Source: Nitrospirota bacterium
GTDB taxonomy: Bacteria > Nitrospirota > Thermodesulfovibrionia > Thermodesulfovibrionales > JdFR-88
Assembly: GCA_021813405.1 (NCBI GenBank)
Contig: JAKAKS010000018.1
Location: 1-64,000, forward strand
Direction: 5' to 3'
DNA length: 64,000 nt
A program made the translations under genes and the position numbers. The notes beneath the pieces are model-generated. The model ran no database searches. It had not been told where the DNA came from and saw only the letters and a program-made list of their open reading frames with translations. Each line of letters begins with the position of its first letter. The first letter of the stretch is position 1. This document shows positions 25,602-34,140 of this stretch, one piece after another.

Positions 25602-26634
25602 CAGGTTTTTCTTCTTTACCATCGGCCTGGCCGCGCTGCTGCTTGGCTGGCTGGTTTTTTCTGTTATAAGGCCTTTCGTATTGCCAATAGCGTGGGCCAT
25701 TGTCTTTGCAACACTGTTCTATCCGGTTTATCTGGCTTTTCAAAAATGGCTCCGGTTCAAGGCGTTGGCCTCGCTGGCCACACTGGCACTGATACTGGTG
25801 ATCCTTATAGGGCCGGTCTCGTACTTGTCATACACGCTGGCCAGCGAACTGGCCGTTGTAGTTGGCAAACTGAAATCCGGCCAGATAAGCGTCGGCGCAT
25901 TGGCCCATACTCCGGCCGCTAACAGCATAATAAATTACCTGAAGGGGTTTTTCTTCTTCAGGGATGTGGATTTCGAACAGAAGCTGAACCAGGCGCTTGC
26001 CTCACTGGAGGGCTGGCTTGGCGGCCAGGTAACTGGCGGGGCAAAAAACATTCTTACGGGAATTTTCGATTTCGCTCTTATGGGGTTTTCGGTATTTTTC
26101 CTTCTTAAGGACGGGCCGGGGTTTATTAACAGCCTCAGGGGGTATCTGCCTTTGTCGGACCCCCAGAAGGACAGGCTGATAAAACAGGTAAAGGACATGG
26201 TGGTCTCCACGATATTCGGCGGCGTGGTTGTTGCGCTGGCGGAAGGGCTGACCGGCGGGCTTGCCTTCCTGGCGCTTGGGATGGGGTCGCCCATACTGTG
26301 GGGGGCCGGGATATTTATAATGTCCTTTGTGCCGGTAATTGGCGCTTCCGGAATATGGGTGCCTGTGGCGGCCTGGCTTTTTCTTACAGGTGGAATAGTC
26401 AAGGGGATAGCCCTTGTGCTTAGCGGCATAGTTATAACCGCGGAGGACACCCTTTTAAGGATGGCAATAATCAGCGGAAGGACAAAGATGCACGCGCTCT
26501 TGATATTTTTCAGCGTGCTTGGGGGAATAAACCTTTATGGCGTTATAGGGCTGATACTTGGCCCGCTTACGGTGGCCCTGTTTATCTCGGTATTGGAGAT
26601 TTTCGGAAACGTGGAAGGAGGCTTGAATGGTTGA
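25585..26634 (+). CDS. AI-2E family membrane transporter, second copy
   Basis: The 349-residue protein has two N-terminal helices (about 10-75), a soluble portion (about 85-150), and a C-terminal membrane bundle with SFVPVIGASGIWVPVAAWLF and LGGINLYGVIGLILGPLTVA, the conserved AI-2E block. It differs clearly in sequence from the family member at 9305-10357. It starts inside the amidotransferase-like gene and ends 8 bp inside the eRF1-like gene, so it belongs to a tightly coupled operon. A role in exporting a product of the neighbouring hydrolases is possible; the substrate is unknown. Confidence 0.88.
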   Translation: MKTEPSRFFFFTIGLAALLLGWLVFSVIRPFVLPIAWAIVFATLFYPVYLAFQKWLRFKALASLATLALILVILIGPVSYLSYTLASELAVVVGKLKSGQISVGALAHTPAANSIINYLKGFFFFRDVDFEQKLNQALASLEGWLGGQVTGGAKNILTGIFDFALMGFSVFFLLKDGPGFINSLRGYLPLSDPQKDRLIKQVKDMVVSTIFGGVVVALAEGLTGGLAFLALGMGSPILWGAGIFIMSFVPVIGASGIWVPVAAWLFLTGGIVKGIALVLSGIVITAEDTLLRMAIISGRTKMHALLIFFSVLGGINLYGVIGLILGPLTVALFISVLEIFGNVEGGLNG

Positions 26635-27745
26635 CCTTGATGAAATAAGAGACCTGGCTTCGATCAATCCCGGCTCCGCCCATTACGTTACGCTGTACCT
26701 GAATGTGGACCCGCTTACAAACCCGGCTGGCGAATACGCAATCAGGATAAACAACATGCTTAAAGACGCGCGGGAGAGTCTTGACAAGAAAACGCTCAAG
26801 GAGGTCTCGGCGGACCTGGACCTGATTTCGGATTACTTTGCCACTGAAAAAAGGGAGTTCAAAAAATCCGTCTGCATCATAACCAACAAGGCCGCGAACG
26901 TGTGGAAGGAATACCACCTTGCCGCGCCTGCCAAGAGCGAGCTGGTGGTGGAAAAGACCCCTCACCTGGACCCCATACTAGACATTATGGATAATTACGG
27001 GCGCTATCTTGTGATGCTGGCCAGTAAGGACAGGGCCAGGATATTTGTGACCCAGATGGGCGAGGTAACGGAATATGGCGAAGTAAAATCGGAAGATATC
27101 CCCGGCAGGCACGCCAAGGGAGGATGGTTTGCGCTCAGCCAGGACCATTACGAGCGCCATACGGACTGGCACGAAGGCTTTCATATAAAAGAGGTGGAGA
27201 AGAAGGTGGAATCCTTTATGGGCCGCCAGAAGGCCGGGGGAATTGTGATCGGCGGGCCGGAGGAATCCATCGCAATGGTAACTGAAAAAATGCCGCCAAT
27301 CCTGAGGGAAAAGGTGATCGGCAGATTCCGGGCGGAGATGTTTGCCACGCCGGTTGAAATATTGGCCGCGGCTTCCACCATAATAAAAGAGTACGAGCGC
27401 GCCGCCAAGGACAGGATGATTGAAGACCTGATAGCGCGCGTTTATAAAGACAACCGCGGTGTGCTGGGGATAGAGGACGTGATCCTGATGACTGAAGAGA
27501 AGCGCATACAGAAACTGATGGTTGACTCCGATTACGAGCAGCCGGGCTATATATGCCCCAACTGCCGGGCGCTGTCGATCACGCCGGACCCATGCAGGTT
27601 CTGCGGGGCAAAAACCGGGCGGACATCCCATCTTGTGGATTTCATAATGGAGAAGGCGGTGGAGCAGGGCGGCAGTGTGGCGGTTGTGCCGGGGGAGTCT
27701 AAGCTGAGAGAGGCCGGGAGGATCGGGGCTCTCCTGAGATATTAA
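26627..27745 (+). CDS. Bacterial eRF1-like (baeRF/Vms1-type) protein with C-terminal zinc ribbon
   Basis: The 372-residue protein has an N-terminal alpha-beta domain (ITSLYLNVDP-like text: HYVTLYLNVDPLTNPAGEYA). A middle domain contains YGRYLVMLASKDRARIFVTQ and GWFALSQDHYERHTDWHEGF, then IVIGGPEESIAMVTEKMP and a C-terminal L7Ae-like part ending in a zinc ribbon (YICPNCRALSITPDPCRFCG). This is the layout of the bacterial release-factor-1-like family related to eRF1, Pelota and Vms1. These are predicted to act on stalled ribosomes or peptidyl-tRNA. The classic GGQ loop is not obvious here; Gln/His residues in LSQDHYERH may stand in. It overlaps the AI-2E gene by 8 bp. Confidence 0.82.
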   Translation: MVDLDEIRDLASINPGSAHYVTLYLNVDPLTNPAGEYAIRINNMLKDARESLDKKTLKEVSADLDLISDYFATEKREFKKSVCIITNKAANVWKEYHLAAPAKSELVVEKTPHLDPILDIMDNYGRYLVMLASKDRARIFVTQMGEVTEYGEVKSEDIPGRHAKGGWFALSQDHYERHTDWHEGFHIKEVEKKVESFMGRQKAGGIVIGGPEESIAMVTEKMPPILREKVIGRFRAEMFATPVEILAAASTIIKEYERAAKDRMIEDLIARVYKDNRGVLGIEDVILMTEEKRIQKLMVDSDYEQPGYICPNCRALSITPDPCRFCGAKTGRTSHLVDFIMEKAVEQGGSVAVVPGESKLREAGRIGALLRY

Positions 27746-27749
27746 GCAT

Positions 27750-29333
27750 TTGAAGTTTCAAAGTTCAAAGTTCAAAGCTCTTTTGGCAAGTGCGCGCTGT
27801 GGTTTTGTAATCACCACGGCCCTTTTTCTCCTGGCGTGCTGCACCAGCTCTAATAACAGGGTGCCCGGATACCTGTATCTAAGGCTCCAGGCGGCCCCAT
27901 CCACACTTGATCCGGCCCTGATAACCGACGTGCCGGGCGGCGGGATAGCCGCAAAACTATATGACGGGCTTGTAAAGATAGGCGGCGGGCTTAAGATAAA
28001 GCCCGACGTCGCCCGCAGCTGGACCGTTTCGCCAGACGGCCGCCATTACGATTTCTCCCTCCGCAAGGGTGTAAGGTTTTCAAACGGCAGAGAGGTGCGC
28101 GCCAGTGATTTTCAATACTCTTTTGAGCGCGTGCTCAGCAGCAAAACACTGTCCCCAAATACCTGGGTGCTGAACCGCATCTCAGGCGCAAAGGCTTTTA
28201 TGGGCGGCAAGGCTGCTCATATAAGCGGGATAAAGGTAAAAGGGCCATACGAAATTGAGCTTACGCTGGACAAGCCATTCTCCCCCTTTTTGGGGCTGCT
28301 GGCAATGCCTACCGCCTATGTTGTTGCCCGTGAAGGGAATTCGCCTGTCCCCATTGGCTGCGGGCCGTTTACAGTCCAAAAATGGCTGCCTGGCCAGGAA
28401 CTGATGCTCAAGGCCAGAAGGCATTATTTTGCCGGACCACCAAAAATAAAAGGCATAGTTTACCGCGTGATTCCGGAGGACCTTACCGCCGTTGTGGAAT
28501 TTGAAACGGGCAATCTGGATATTCTGGGCATACCGGAATCGGTTTATGGCCGCTTCAAGAATGATCCGTTCTGGAGCAGATATGTAACCTCAACCGACGG
28601 GATAAACACATACTACCTTGGGCTGAACTGTTCCAGGCCCCCATTTAATGACAGAAAGCTCCGGCAGGCGGTCAGTTATGCCATAGACAGGCAAAAGATA
28701 CTTGAAACATATTTTGAAGGGCGCGGGGTTTTTGCCACGGGTCCGGTGCCGCCGGAACTGAGGGGCTGGGCCGCGCCGAAGGCTTATGAATACAATCCCG
28801 CAAAGGCCAGACAGCTTATAAAGGAGGCCGGGTACAAGGACCTGAAGGCGGAATTCTACGTGACAAACCAGGAAGAGGTTTTGGACATGGCCGAGATAAT
28901 CCAGCAATACCTCTCCAGAGTGGGCATACAAGTGAAAATCAAGCAGCTGGAATGGAACAGCTACAAGGAAGCCATCAATAATGGGGAGCCGGACATGTTC
29001 TGGCTCAGTTGGTGGGCAGACTATCCGGACCCTGAAAACTTTCTTTTTCCGTTATTCGACTCGGCCAACATAGGGCCGGCCGGCAACAGGACAAGGTACT
29101 CAGACCCGGTTGTGGACAAGCTTATCGAAGATGGCCAGAACGCAAGCACGGTGGCCGCCAGGGACCGTTATTACTCACAGGCGGAGCATATAATCGCGCA
29201 CGACGCGCCATGGGTGTTCTTCTGGCACAGGAAGGATATTGTGGTAAGAAGCCCAAGGGTAAGGGGGTATAAGGACTACCCGGTTTACAGCATGGATAAG
29301 GCAACGGAGATATCGCTTGACGCCTCAAAATAG
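27750..29333 (+). CDS. Peptide/oligopeptide ABC transporter substrate-binding lipoprotein (family 5)
   Basis: The 527-residue protein has a lipoprotein signal ending LFLLACC, then the SBP family 5 pattern: LYLRLQAAPSTLDPALITDV, AKLYDGLVKI, ARSWTVSPDGRHYDFSLRKG VRFSNG in two adjoining blocks, and the C-terminal WADYPDPENFLFPLFDS. It is a periplasmic receptor for short peptides, anchored by lipid. The TTG start at 27750 is weak and has no ribosome binding site; AAGTTCAAAG is tandemly repeated there. No permease or ATPase genes follow, so it either uses a distant transporter or acts as a sensor. Four bases separate it from the eRF1-like gene. Confidence 0.9.
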   Translation: MKFQSSKFKALLASARCGFVITTALFLLACCTSSNNRVPGYLYLRLQAAPSTLDPALITDVPGGGIAAKLYDGLVKIGGGLKIKPDVARSWTVSPDGRHYDFSLRKGVRFSNGREVRASDFQYSFERVLSSKTLSPNTWVLNRISGAKAFMGGKAAHISGIKVKGPYEIELTLDKPFSPFLGLLAMPTAYVVAREGNSPVPIGCGPFTVQKWLPGQELMLKARRHYFAGPPKIKGIVYRVIPEDLTAVVEFETGNLDILGIPESVYGRFKNDPFWSRYVTSTDGINTYYLGLNCSRPPFNDRKLRQAVSYAIDRQKILETYFEGRGVFATGPVPPELRGWAAPKAYEYNPAKARQLIKEAGYKDLKAEFYVTNQEEVLDMAEIIQQYLSRVGIQVKIKQLEWNSYKEAINNGEPDMFWLSWWADYPDPENFLFPLFDSANIGPAGNRTRYSDPVVDKLIEDGQNASTVAARDRYYSQAEHIIAHDAPWVFFWHRKDIVVRSPRVRGYKDYPVYSMDKATEISLDASK

Positions 29334-29353
29334 TAAACGGTATAAAATACTAT

Positions 29354-30736
29354 ATGTTTTTACATTTCGACCCAGGGTTGGCCCGCTTGAATCCGTTGCT
29401 GGAAGCATCCATCCCGGCAGGCAGCCTGGACGATAGAATTTCTCATATTACCCCGGTACTTTACTGGTTTCTGATTGTGCCGCTAATACCACTTGTGCTT
29501 CTGGCGATAAGGCGCATTTACATCTCAACCGTGGTGAAACGCCGCACGGTCAGCGCCTTCAGGGAGATGCACCGGCAGGCGGATGAATACATAAGACTCG
29601 GCATGCCGACATCCGCGGCCGTTATTTACGAGGAGAAACTTCATCTGCCGGATAGGGCCGCCCCGCTCTTTGAAAAAGGGGGCGACCTTGTCAGGGCCGC
29701 GTCCGCATATCTTCAAAGCGGGCGAAAGGATAAGGCGATGATGCTTTATGAGGAAGCTGGCGAGTTTGAAGAGGCGGCTGAGCTGGCCAGCTGCCTTGGC
29801 AAGCATGACAATGCCGCAAGGCTGTACGGGCAGGCGGGCAAGCACCATGAAAGCGCAATTTGCCTGCAGCGGGCCGGGCGCAAGATGGCGGCTGCCAAGG
29901 AATACAGAGTGGCGGGAGAATATAAGAAGGCCGCGGCGCTTCTTGAGGAACTTGAAATGCCTTCCGAAGCCGCGGAGATGTATTCCATTTCTATAAGGAA
30001 TGCCCGGATAGAGAGTTCCAGTCTCGATGAGTTTTACAGATATGCCGTTTTGCTTGAGAAGGCAGGGCAGCCAGAAAAAGCGCTTGACGTGTTAAATGAA
30101 ATTTCAGCAATTGATGCGCAGTATATGGATATAAGCGTAAGGATTCAGGCACTGGGGGCGGCAACCCAGGGGGCTGGGGAGAGTGCGGCAGAGATGCAGG
30201 GCAAAAGTCTGGATGCCATAATCACTGATATGGGCGAAATGACGGAAACTGAAGCCCCGGCGCAAAAAGAAAAGGAAAGAACGCTCAAGGATATTATAAA
30301 CTCTTACTCAGGCAAGCCTCTTGCTCCAAAAGAGTCCGTCAGGGTATGGGTGCTTGTACTAAAAGCCCTGAAGGAATACCAGCAGAAAAAAGGACCTCAC
30401 CTTCGGTTTTCCCCGGAGTGCATCTTTGTTTCGGGCGGAGGGTTTGAGATCAGGAAGGCTGAGGCGGCCTGCTGCCCTGCGTACCAGGACCCCGAGGGGC
30501 CAAACCCTTATTCGGATATGTACGCGATGGGGGTTATGCTTTTTGAAATGCTTACCGGAGCAGTTTCCGGATTAAATCCCGATGAGATGAGGAAGAGATT
30601 GCCGTCCGCAGTAAACATGGAAGTTCCGGCTGTGCTGGACGGGGTATTCAGCATTTGCGTTGCGCCGCCCGCAAAAAGATTCAAGGGCCCTGACGAGGCG
30701 CTGGCGGCATTGAAATCGGCATCCAGGGGAAAGTAA
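29354..30736 (+). CDS. Membrane-anchored TPR protein with kinase C-lobe remnant
   Basis: The 460-residue protein has one membrane helix (about 33-53), then a run of TPR/alpha-solenoid repeats (about 70-265) with units such as AAPLFEKGGDLVRAASAYLQ. Residues 325-455 match only the C-terminal lobe of a Ser/Thr protein kinase: an alpha-E-like helix, HLRFSPECIFV at the HRDLKPENI position, and NPYSDMYAMGVMLFEMLTG at the alpha-F helix. The catalytic Asp is Arg351, the Lys is Ser353 and the Asn is Cys356. There is no DFG motif, no N-lobe and no ATP-binding loop, so it cannot be an active kinase by itself. A TATAAA lies 7 bp before the ATG. The function is unknown; a scaffold role is plausible. Confidence 0.82.
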   Translation: MFLHFDPGLARLNPLLEASIPAGSLDDRISHITPVLYWFLIVPLIPLVLLAIRRIYISTVVKRRTVSAFREMHRQADEYIRLGMPTSAAVIYEEKLHLPDRAAPLFEKGGDLVRAASAYLQSGRKDKAMMLYEEAGEFEEAAELASCLGKHDNAARLYGQAGKHHESAICLQRAGRKMAAAKEYRVAGEYKKAAALLEELEMPSEAAEMYSISIRNARIESSSLDEFYRYAVLLEKAGQPEKALDVLNEISAIDAQYMDISVRIQALGAATQGAGESAAEMQGKSLDAIITDMGEMTETEAPAQKEKERTLKDIINSYSGKPLAPKESVRVWVLVLKALKEYQQKKGPHLRFSPECIFVSGGGFEIRKAEAACCPAYQDPEGPNPYSDMYAMGVMLFEMLTGAVSGLNPDEMRKRLPSAVNMEVPAVLDGVFSICVAPPAKRFKGPDEALAALKSASRGK

Positions 30737-30743
30737 TATTAGT

Positions 30744-30767
30744 CCGGCCCGCCTGAATGCGGGCCGG
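30744..30767. terminator. Strong hairpin between convergent genes
   Basis: CCGGCCCGC, loop CTGAAT, GCGGGCCGG. The 9-bp GC-only stem lies 8 bp after the TPR-pseudokinase stop and 34 bp before the end of the convergent small gene. There is no T-run, so it may mainly protect 3' ends. Confidence 0.5.
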
Positions 30768-30800
30768 TCAACTTGCCGGTTATTGCCTCAGGCCTGTTTC

Positions 30801-31061
30801 TTACCAGCTTTGACCAACCCCAAGGTCCACGTTCTCCATAATGAATTCTAAAATCCTGTTCTCCGCTTCCTTCATGGCCTGTTCGTGGTCATCGGGGATT
30901 TCAACCTGCCAGGTATCCTTGTCGGCCCTGTTCATCTCGGTCATAACGGCTTCGTGCAGGTTTTGCGTGGTGAAATTCGGGATTGAGTCTTTTTTTGCCA
31001 TGAGCCGCTCTTCCACCTTCTTCAGATATTTTTCCCGGTACTCCTCCACATCGATTTTCAT
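30801..31061 (-). CDS. Small acidic protein, function unknown
   Basis: This 86-residue protein starts at the ATG 31061, which has a near-perfect AAGGAGGGG ribosome binding site 4 bp upstream; the longer open frame to 31160 lacks one. The sequence (starting MKIDVEEYREKYLKKVEERL) is highly charged and predicted helical, with no signal peptide or Cys. It contains WQVEIPDDHEQAMKEAENRI and ends VDLGVGQSW. I do not recognise a family. It lies 50 bp downstream of the CBS-domain gene on the same strand, so the two are probably cotranscribed. Confidence 0.75.
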   Translation of the reverse strand: MKIDVEEYREKYLKKVEERLMAKKDSIPNFTTQNLHEAVMTEMNRADKDTWQVEIPDDHEQAMKEAENRILEFIMENVDLGVGQSW

Positions 31062-31111
31062 ATTGCCCCTCCTTGGGACCTGGCGCCCTTCCGGATAGCC
31101 GGAGGCATTGG

Positions 31112-31567
31112 CTACCGGCTGACCGTGTGCACCCGCTGCTGAAGTTCGTGTTCCTTCCAATAGCCCTTTTCCGCAAGCACGTTTATGACGCTTTTTCTTG
31201 TAATCAGGCCTATCAGCTTTTTCCCTTCCACCACCGGCAGGACGGAGAGCTTGCTCTCAAGGAAAAGGCCCACGATTTCTTCTATGGGCGTGGCAGCCTG
31301 CACTGTAACAGGTGACATGCAGTTGCCGTGCTCTGCATGTCCGCAGCTCATGATAGACTCCGCGCTGAACTCGTGCACCGTGCGGCCTTCCTTTAACGCG
31401 GTAAACACGTCGTATTCGGAGACTATCCCCATCACTTCCAGGTCTTCGTTTACCACCGGCAGCCCGGGGTAAGGGCACGTGAGCTTGTTAATAAGCGAGC
31501 TGCCTGCCTCGTTAGTGGGCAGGCTCATCCGTGGATACATGATGTCTTTTGCTGTTATACTGGCCAT
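31112..31567 (-). CDS. CBS-domain pair protein
   Basis: The 151-residue protein consists of two CBS motifs and little else. The first repeat holds LPVVNEDLEVMGIVSEYDVF (about 35-55) and the second SVLPVVEGKKLIGLITRKSV (about 110-130). Such pairs bind adenine nucleotides (AMP, ATP, SAM) and act as energy sensors, either alone or on partner proteins. A GGAGG ribosome binding site precedes the ATG. An unusual insertion between the repeats, CGHAEHGNC, contains two Cys and two His and could bind a metal. It lies between the octaheme cytochrome gene and a small acidic-protein gene. Confidence 0.9.
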   Translation of the reverse strand: MASITAKDIMYPRMSLPTNEAGSSLINKLTCPYPGLPVVNEDLEVMGIVSEYDVFTALKEGRTVHEFSAESIMSCGHAEHGNCMSPVTVQAATPIEEIVGLFLESKLSVLPVVEGKKLIGLITRKSVINVLAEKGYWKEHELQQRVHTVSR

Positions 31568-31710
31568 AAGAAAACCTCCAGTTTGGAAATCTTAAAGAAG
31601 AGAACTTCCTGATAAAATTATAGCAAAGGCGCGGGAAGTGTAAACTGGCGCTTTTAACGATGCGCGGGTCAAATTGTTTTGCTAATAGAAAACTTTAAGG
31701 GAGCGCCTTT

Positions 31711-33564
31711 CTATGCCTTTTGCCGGAGCTTTTTACTTTTGCGTATGGCCTTTTTACGTACAATCCTTTTTTTGCGCGCAGGCTTCCTGCTATGCGCGGT
31801 CCTTTTTTTGTAAGCGGTTTTCCTGTTTCTTCTGATCGCGCCTTTTTTCCGCCGGACCCGCCTTCCTTTTGTGCCTGCCCTTCTTTCCCGCGCTCTTTTT
31901 TCCCGTAGCAGGCGTCTTTCCTTCCGGGTGGTTTTTTTCTTTCTCCGGCGCGTTCTTTTCCCGGCGGCCCTCCTTCTTTCAGGCCTGGTCTTTTCATGAG
32001 GAGGGGTTACCTTTACCGGGGCTGGTTCCTGCAACTGTATTTTAGGGACTGGATGGCCGGTCCGGTCTTCAATCTTGTCCTTCATGTCCTGGATAACCTG
32101 TGACATCTGCCACCACCCGTGCCTGAAAGTCTGGTACCCCGGAGCTCCGGACATGGCAGCGGCATATCGTACGCCGTTTGCATTGAAAAGCCATTGGCTC
32201 ACCCACTGCATTTCAAGCGGGCCGTGGAAAGGGTTTGTTCTGTCCTCCAAGCCCAGGTCCCACGCTGCCATTAAAAGTTTTGTGGTGGCGTAGACCATAC
32301 TGTCCGCCTCTTTCACCTCGGAGTCCATATTCCTGAAGCTGCTGTCTACCCAATCGCTGCCATGGCAGGCAAGGCAGACGGATTCCATTACCGTTTTCCG
32401 GCTGGCCTGCTCTGCCGGGGATATCAGGTATTTCGATGCCGGCTCATCGGCAAATGTAGTTGGCAGCGGCAGCCCGTCCTTGTTGATAATCATGGTGGTG
32501 TCGCCATGCTTTGGCTGGGGATGTGAATATGGAAGCCCGAAAATCCTCACCCACAGGCGCGCGCCATTGTCATGGCTGCGTGCCGCTATTACGGAACCGT
32601 CCGGCCTTGCAAGCAGGCTCATGTGGCAGGCCGCGCAATCGGGTGATTTGAAATCCACGCCCGGCCTCCATGGCACGTGGTTGAAATCCCAGTCCGCCTC
32701 CTTTGAAAGGAAAGCGGCCCCATGCGCGCTTTTGCTAAATACGTCCCAGGCGGGTGATTCAGGCCCCGAGTGGCAGCGTGCGCAGATGTAAGGCTTTCTG
32801 GCTGTCTCTAATGAAAAAGAATGGCCGGGGTGGCAGGCCTCGCATGCCCCAAGGGAGCCGTCCGTGTTCACCCTGCCTATGCCCGTATCCGGCCAGTTTT
32901 TAAGCACGGGTACATTTATAATCCCAACCGGTGTTGGGATGCTCTTCATTCCATCCACTACCACCGGCATCCCATGGCAGCCCAGGCAGGTCTGCCCCCT
33001 GGTGGAATCCGAGGGGCGCAACAGAGTAACATCCGGCTTGCCGCTTGCCACGTCTTTTACGCCTGTTACCGTGTCCATGAGCGTGTGGTAGAGGGCGTTA
33101 TTGTTCAGGTTGCCATAGGCGTGCGCCTCCTTGCCCTGGCTGAACTGGGCCTCCTCAACGGGATGGCATACCGCACAGTCTTTCGGGGACACCACTACGT
33201 GTATGCGAAAGCCGAAATGCTCAAATTCGTCTTTGTGCGTGCCGGGGTTTGCGCCATGGCACTCAAAACAGCCAACCGCTTTATCGGCAATTGATTTGTC
33301 CGGCGCGCTGGCCGAAAAGAGCCGTTCCTGTTCCGGTTTTTCAAGGGCCTGTGTGGGTGTTGTCCTTGCGTGCCCGCTTGAAAGCCAGTCCTCCACAATT
33401 CCTGGCGTGTACAGCTTATGGCAGTCCACGCATGCGCGGGTCTGCTTGCTTAAAGGAGCGTTGGATTCTTGTGCCAGCGATGGCTTTCCGCCACAGATAA
33501 ACAAGGATGCAGCCAGGGAAGCTGCAAATATAAAGGCCTTAACATACTTTTTATTTATAAGCAT
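31711..33564 (-). CDS. HAO-like octaheme cytochrome c with Lys/Arg-rich C-terminal tail
   Basis: The 617-residue protein starts at ATG 33564, chosen for its AGGAG ribosome binding site. A signal peptide (FIFAASLAASLFICGGKPSLA) is followed by eight CxxCH haem sites at about residues 45, 99, 130, 193, 241, 261, 310 and 397. The block CARCHSGPESPAWDVFSKSA and a late FRHGWWQM match the hydroxylamine-oxidoreductase-like family, periplasmic enzymes that oxidise or reduce nitrogen compounds. The last 91 residues are extraordinary: about 51 are Lys or Arg, resembling a histone H1 tail, and no family member known to me has this. No quinol dehydrogenase or electron carrier gene is adjacent. The substrate is unknown. 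Confidence 0.88.
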   Translation of the reverse strand: MLINKKYVKAFIFAASLAASLFICGGKPSLAQESNAPLSKQTRACVDCHKLYTPGIVEDWLSSGHARTTPTQALEKPEQERLFSASAPDKSIADKAVGCFECHGANPGTHKDEFEHFGFRIHVVVSPKDCAVCHPVEEAQFSQGKEAHAYGNLNNNALYHTLMDTVTGVKDVASGKPDVTLLRPSDSTRGQTCLGCHGMPVVVDGMKSIPTPVGIINVPVLKNWPDTGIGRVNTDGSLGACEACHPGHSFSLETARKPYICARCHSGPESPAWDVFSKSAHGAAFLSKEADWDFNHVPWRPGVDFKSPDCAACHMSLLARPDGSVIAARSHDNGARLWVRIFGLPYSHPQPKHGDTTMIINKDGLPLPTTFADEPASKYLISPAEQASRKTVMESVCLACHGSDWVDSSFRNMDSEVKEADSMVYATTKLLMAAWDLGLEDRTNPFHGPLEMQWVSQWLFNANGVRYAAAMSGAPGYQTFRHGWWQMSQVIQDMKDKIEDRTGHPVPKIQLQEPAPVKVTPPHEKTRPERRRAAGKRTRRRKKKTTRKERRLLREKRARERRAGTKGRRVRRKKGAIRRNRKTAYKKRTAHSRKPARKKRIVRKKAIRKSKKLRQKA

Positions 33565-33633
33565 ACGCACTCCTGGAATGAAAAAAATCACTGGTATAAA
33601 CGGGTATAGTATAACTTAAAAAGCGGTGTAAAT

Positions 33634-34080
33634 TTAAATGGTCCCTTTATATTTATCCAGGTTTTTCAGAATGAAATTTTTATTATCTCGGGCTTCTTTC
33701 ATGCCAGGGTTGATTTCAATTGCCTTGTCCACGGCCTTTAGCGCCGCCTTGTATTGCCCTGTTTTAATCAGGACCGCGCCCATATTGTTCCAGGCCCAGG
33801 CAAAGCCGGGCCTGATCTCAACTGCCCTGGCATAAGCCTTTATCGCGTCTTCGTATCTGCCAAGCTCTGCAAGGGCCAGGCCCTTGTTGTACCATGCGGC
33901 GGCCAGTTTTGGATGCATCCTTATGGCCTTATCAAAATCTGTAAGCGCATCCTCATACTTCCCGCAATTTGCCATGTTTGCGCCCTGGTTATCCAGGGCT
34001 ACGGCGGAATTGAAATTGCCCCATCCGCAGGCTGGTATTACCAGGAGCATGATGGAAGCGGATATAAGCAGGTTTTTCAT
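33634..34080 (-). CDS. Exported TPR-repeat protein
   Basis: The 148-residue protein has an N-terminal signal sequence (LLISASIMLLVIPACG, possibly a lipobox) and three tetratricopeptide repeats: MANCGKYEDALTDFDKAIRM, LAELGRYEDAIKAYARAVEI and LIKTGQYKAALKAVDKAIEI. It probably acts as a periplasmic or lipid-anchored adaptor for protein-protein contacts. It lies 69 bp upstream of the cytochrome gene on the same strand and could help assemble or dock that protein, but that is inference from position only. Confidence 0.85.
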   Translation of the reverse strand: MKNLLISASIMLLVIPACGWGNFNSAVALDNQGANMANCGKYEDALTDFDKAIRMHPKLAAAWYNKGLALAELGRYEDAIKAYARAVEIRPGFAWAWNNMGAVLIKTGQYKAALKAVDKAIEINPGMKEARDNKNFILKNLDKYKGTI

Positions 34081-34140
34081 TTGCTGAAATTTAAATGCGT
34101 AGCTTAAAATAACAAGAAGAAAAAGGCCTTATGCAGCCGT

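Noticed and set aside
27750-27780. AAGTTCAAAG tandem repeats as a phase-variable tract
   Set aside because: Only about two and a half imperfect 9-10 base units, too few for a convincing slippage locus.
31745-31990. Purine-rich low-complexity DNA as a microsatellite
   Set aside because: There is no fixed repeat period; the composition follows from Lys/Arg codons.
31695-31997. Alternative minus-strand frame through the basic tail of the cytochrome, considered as evidence of a frameshift
   Set aside because: Both frames are Lys/Arg-rich because the DNA is purine-rich. The cytochrome frame continues without interruption from the haem domain to a proper stop.
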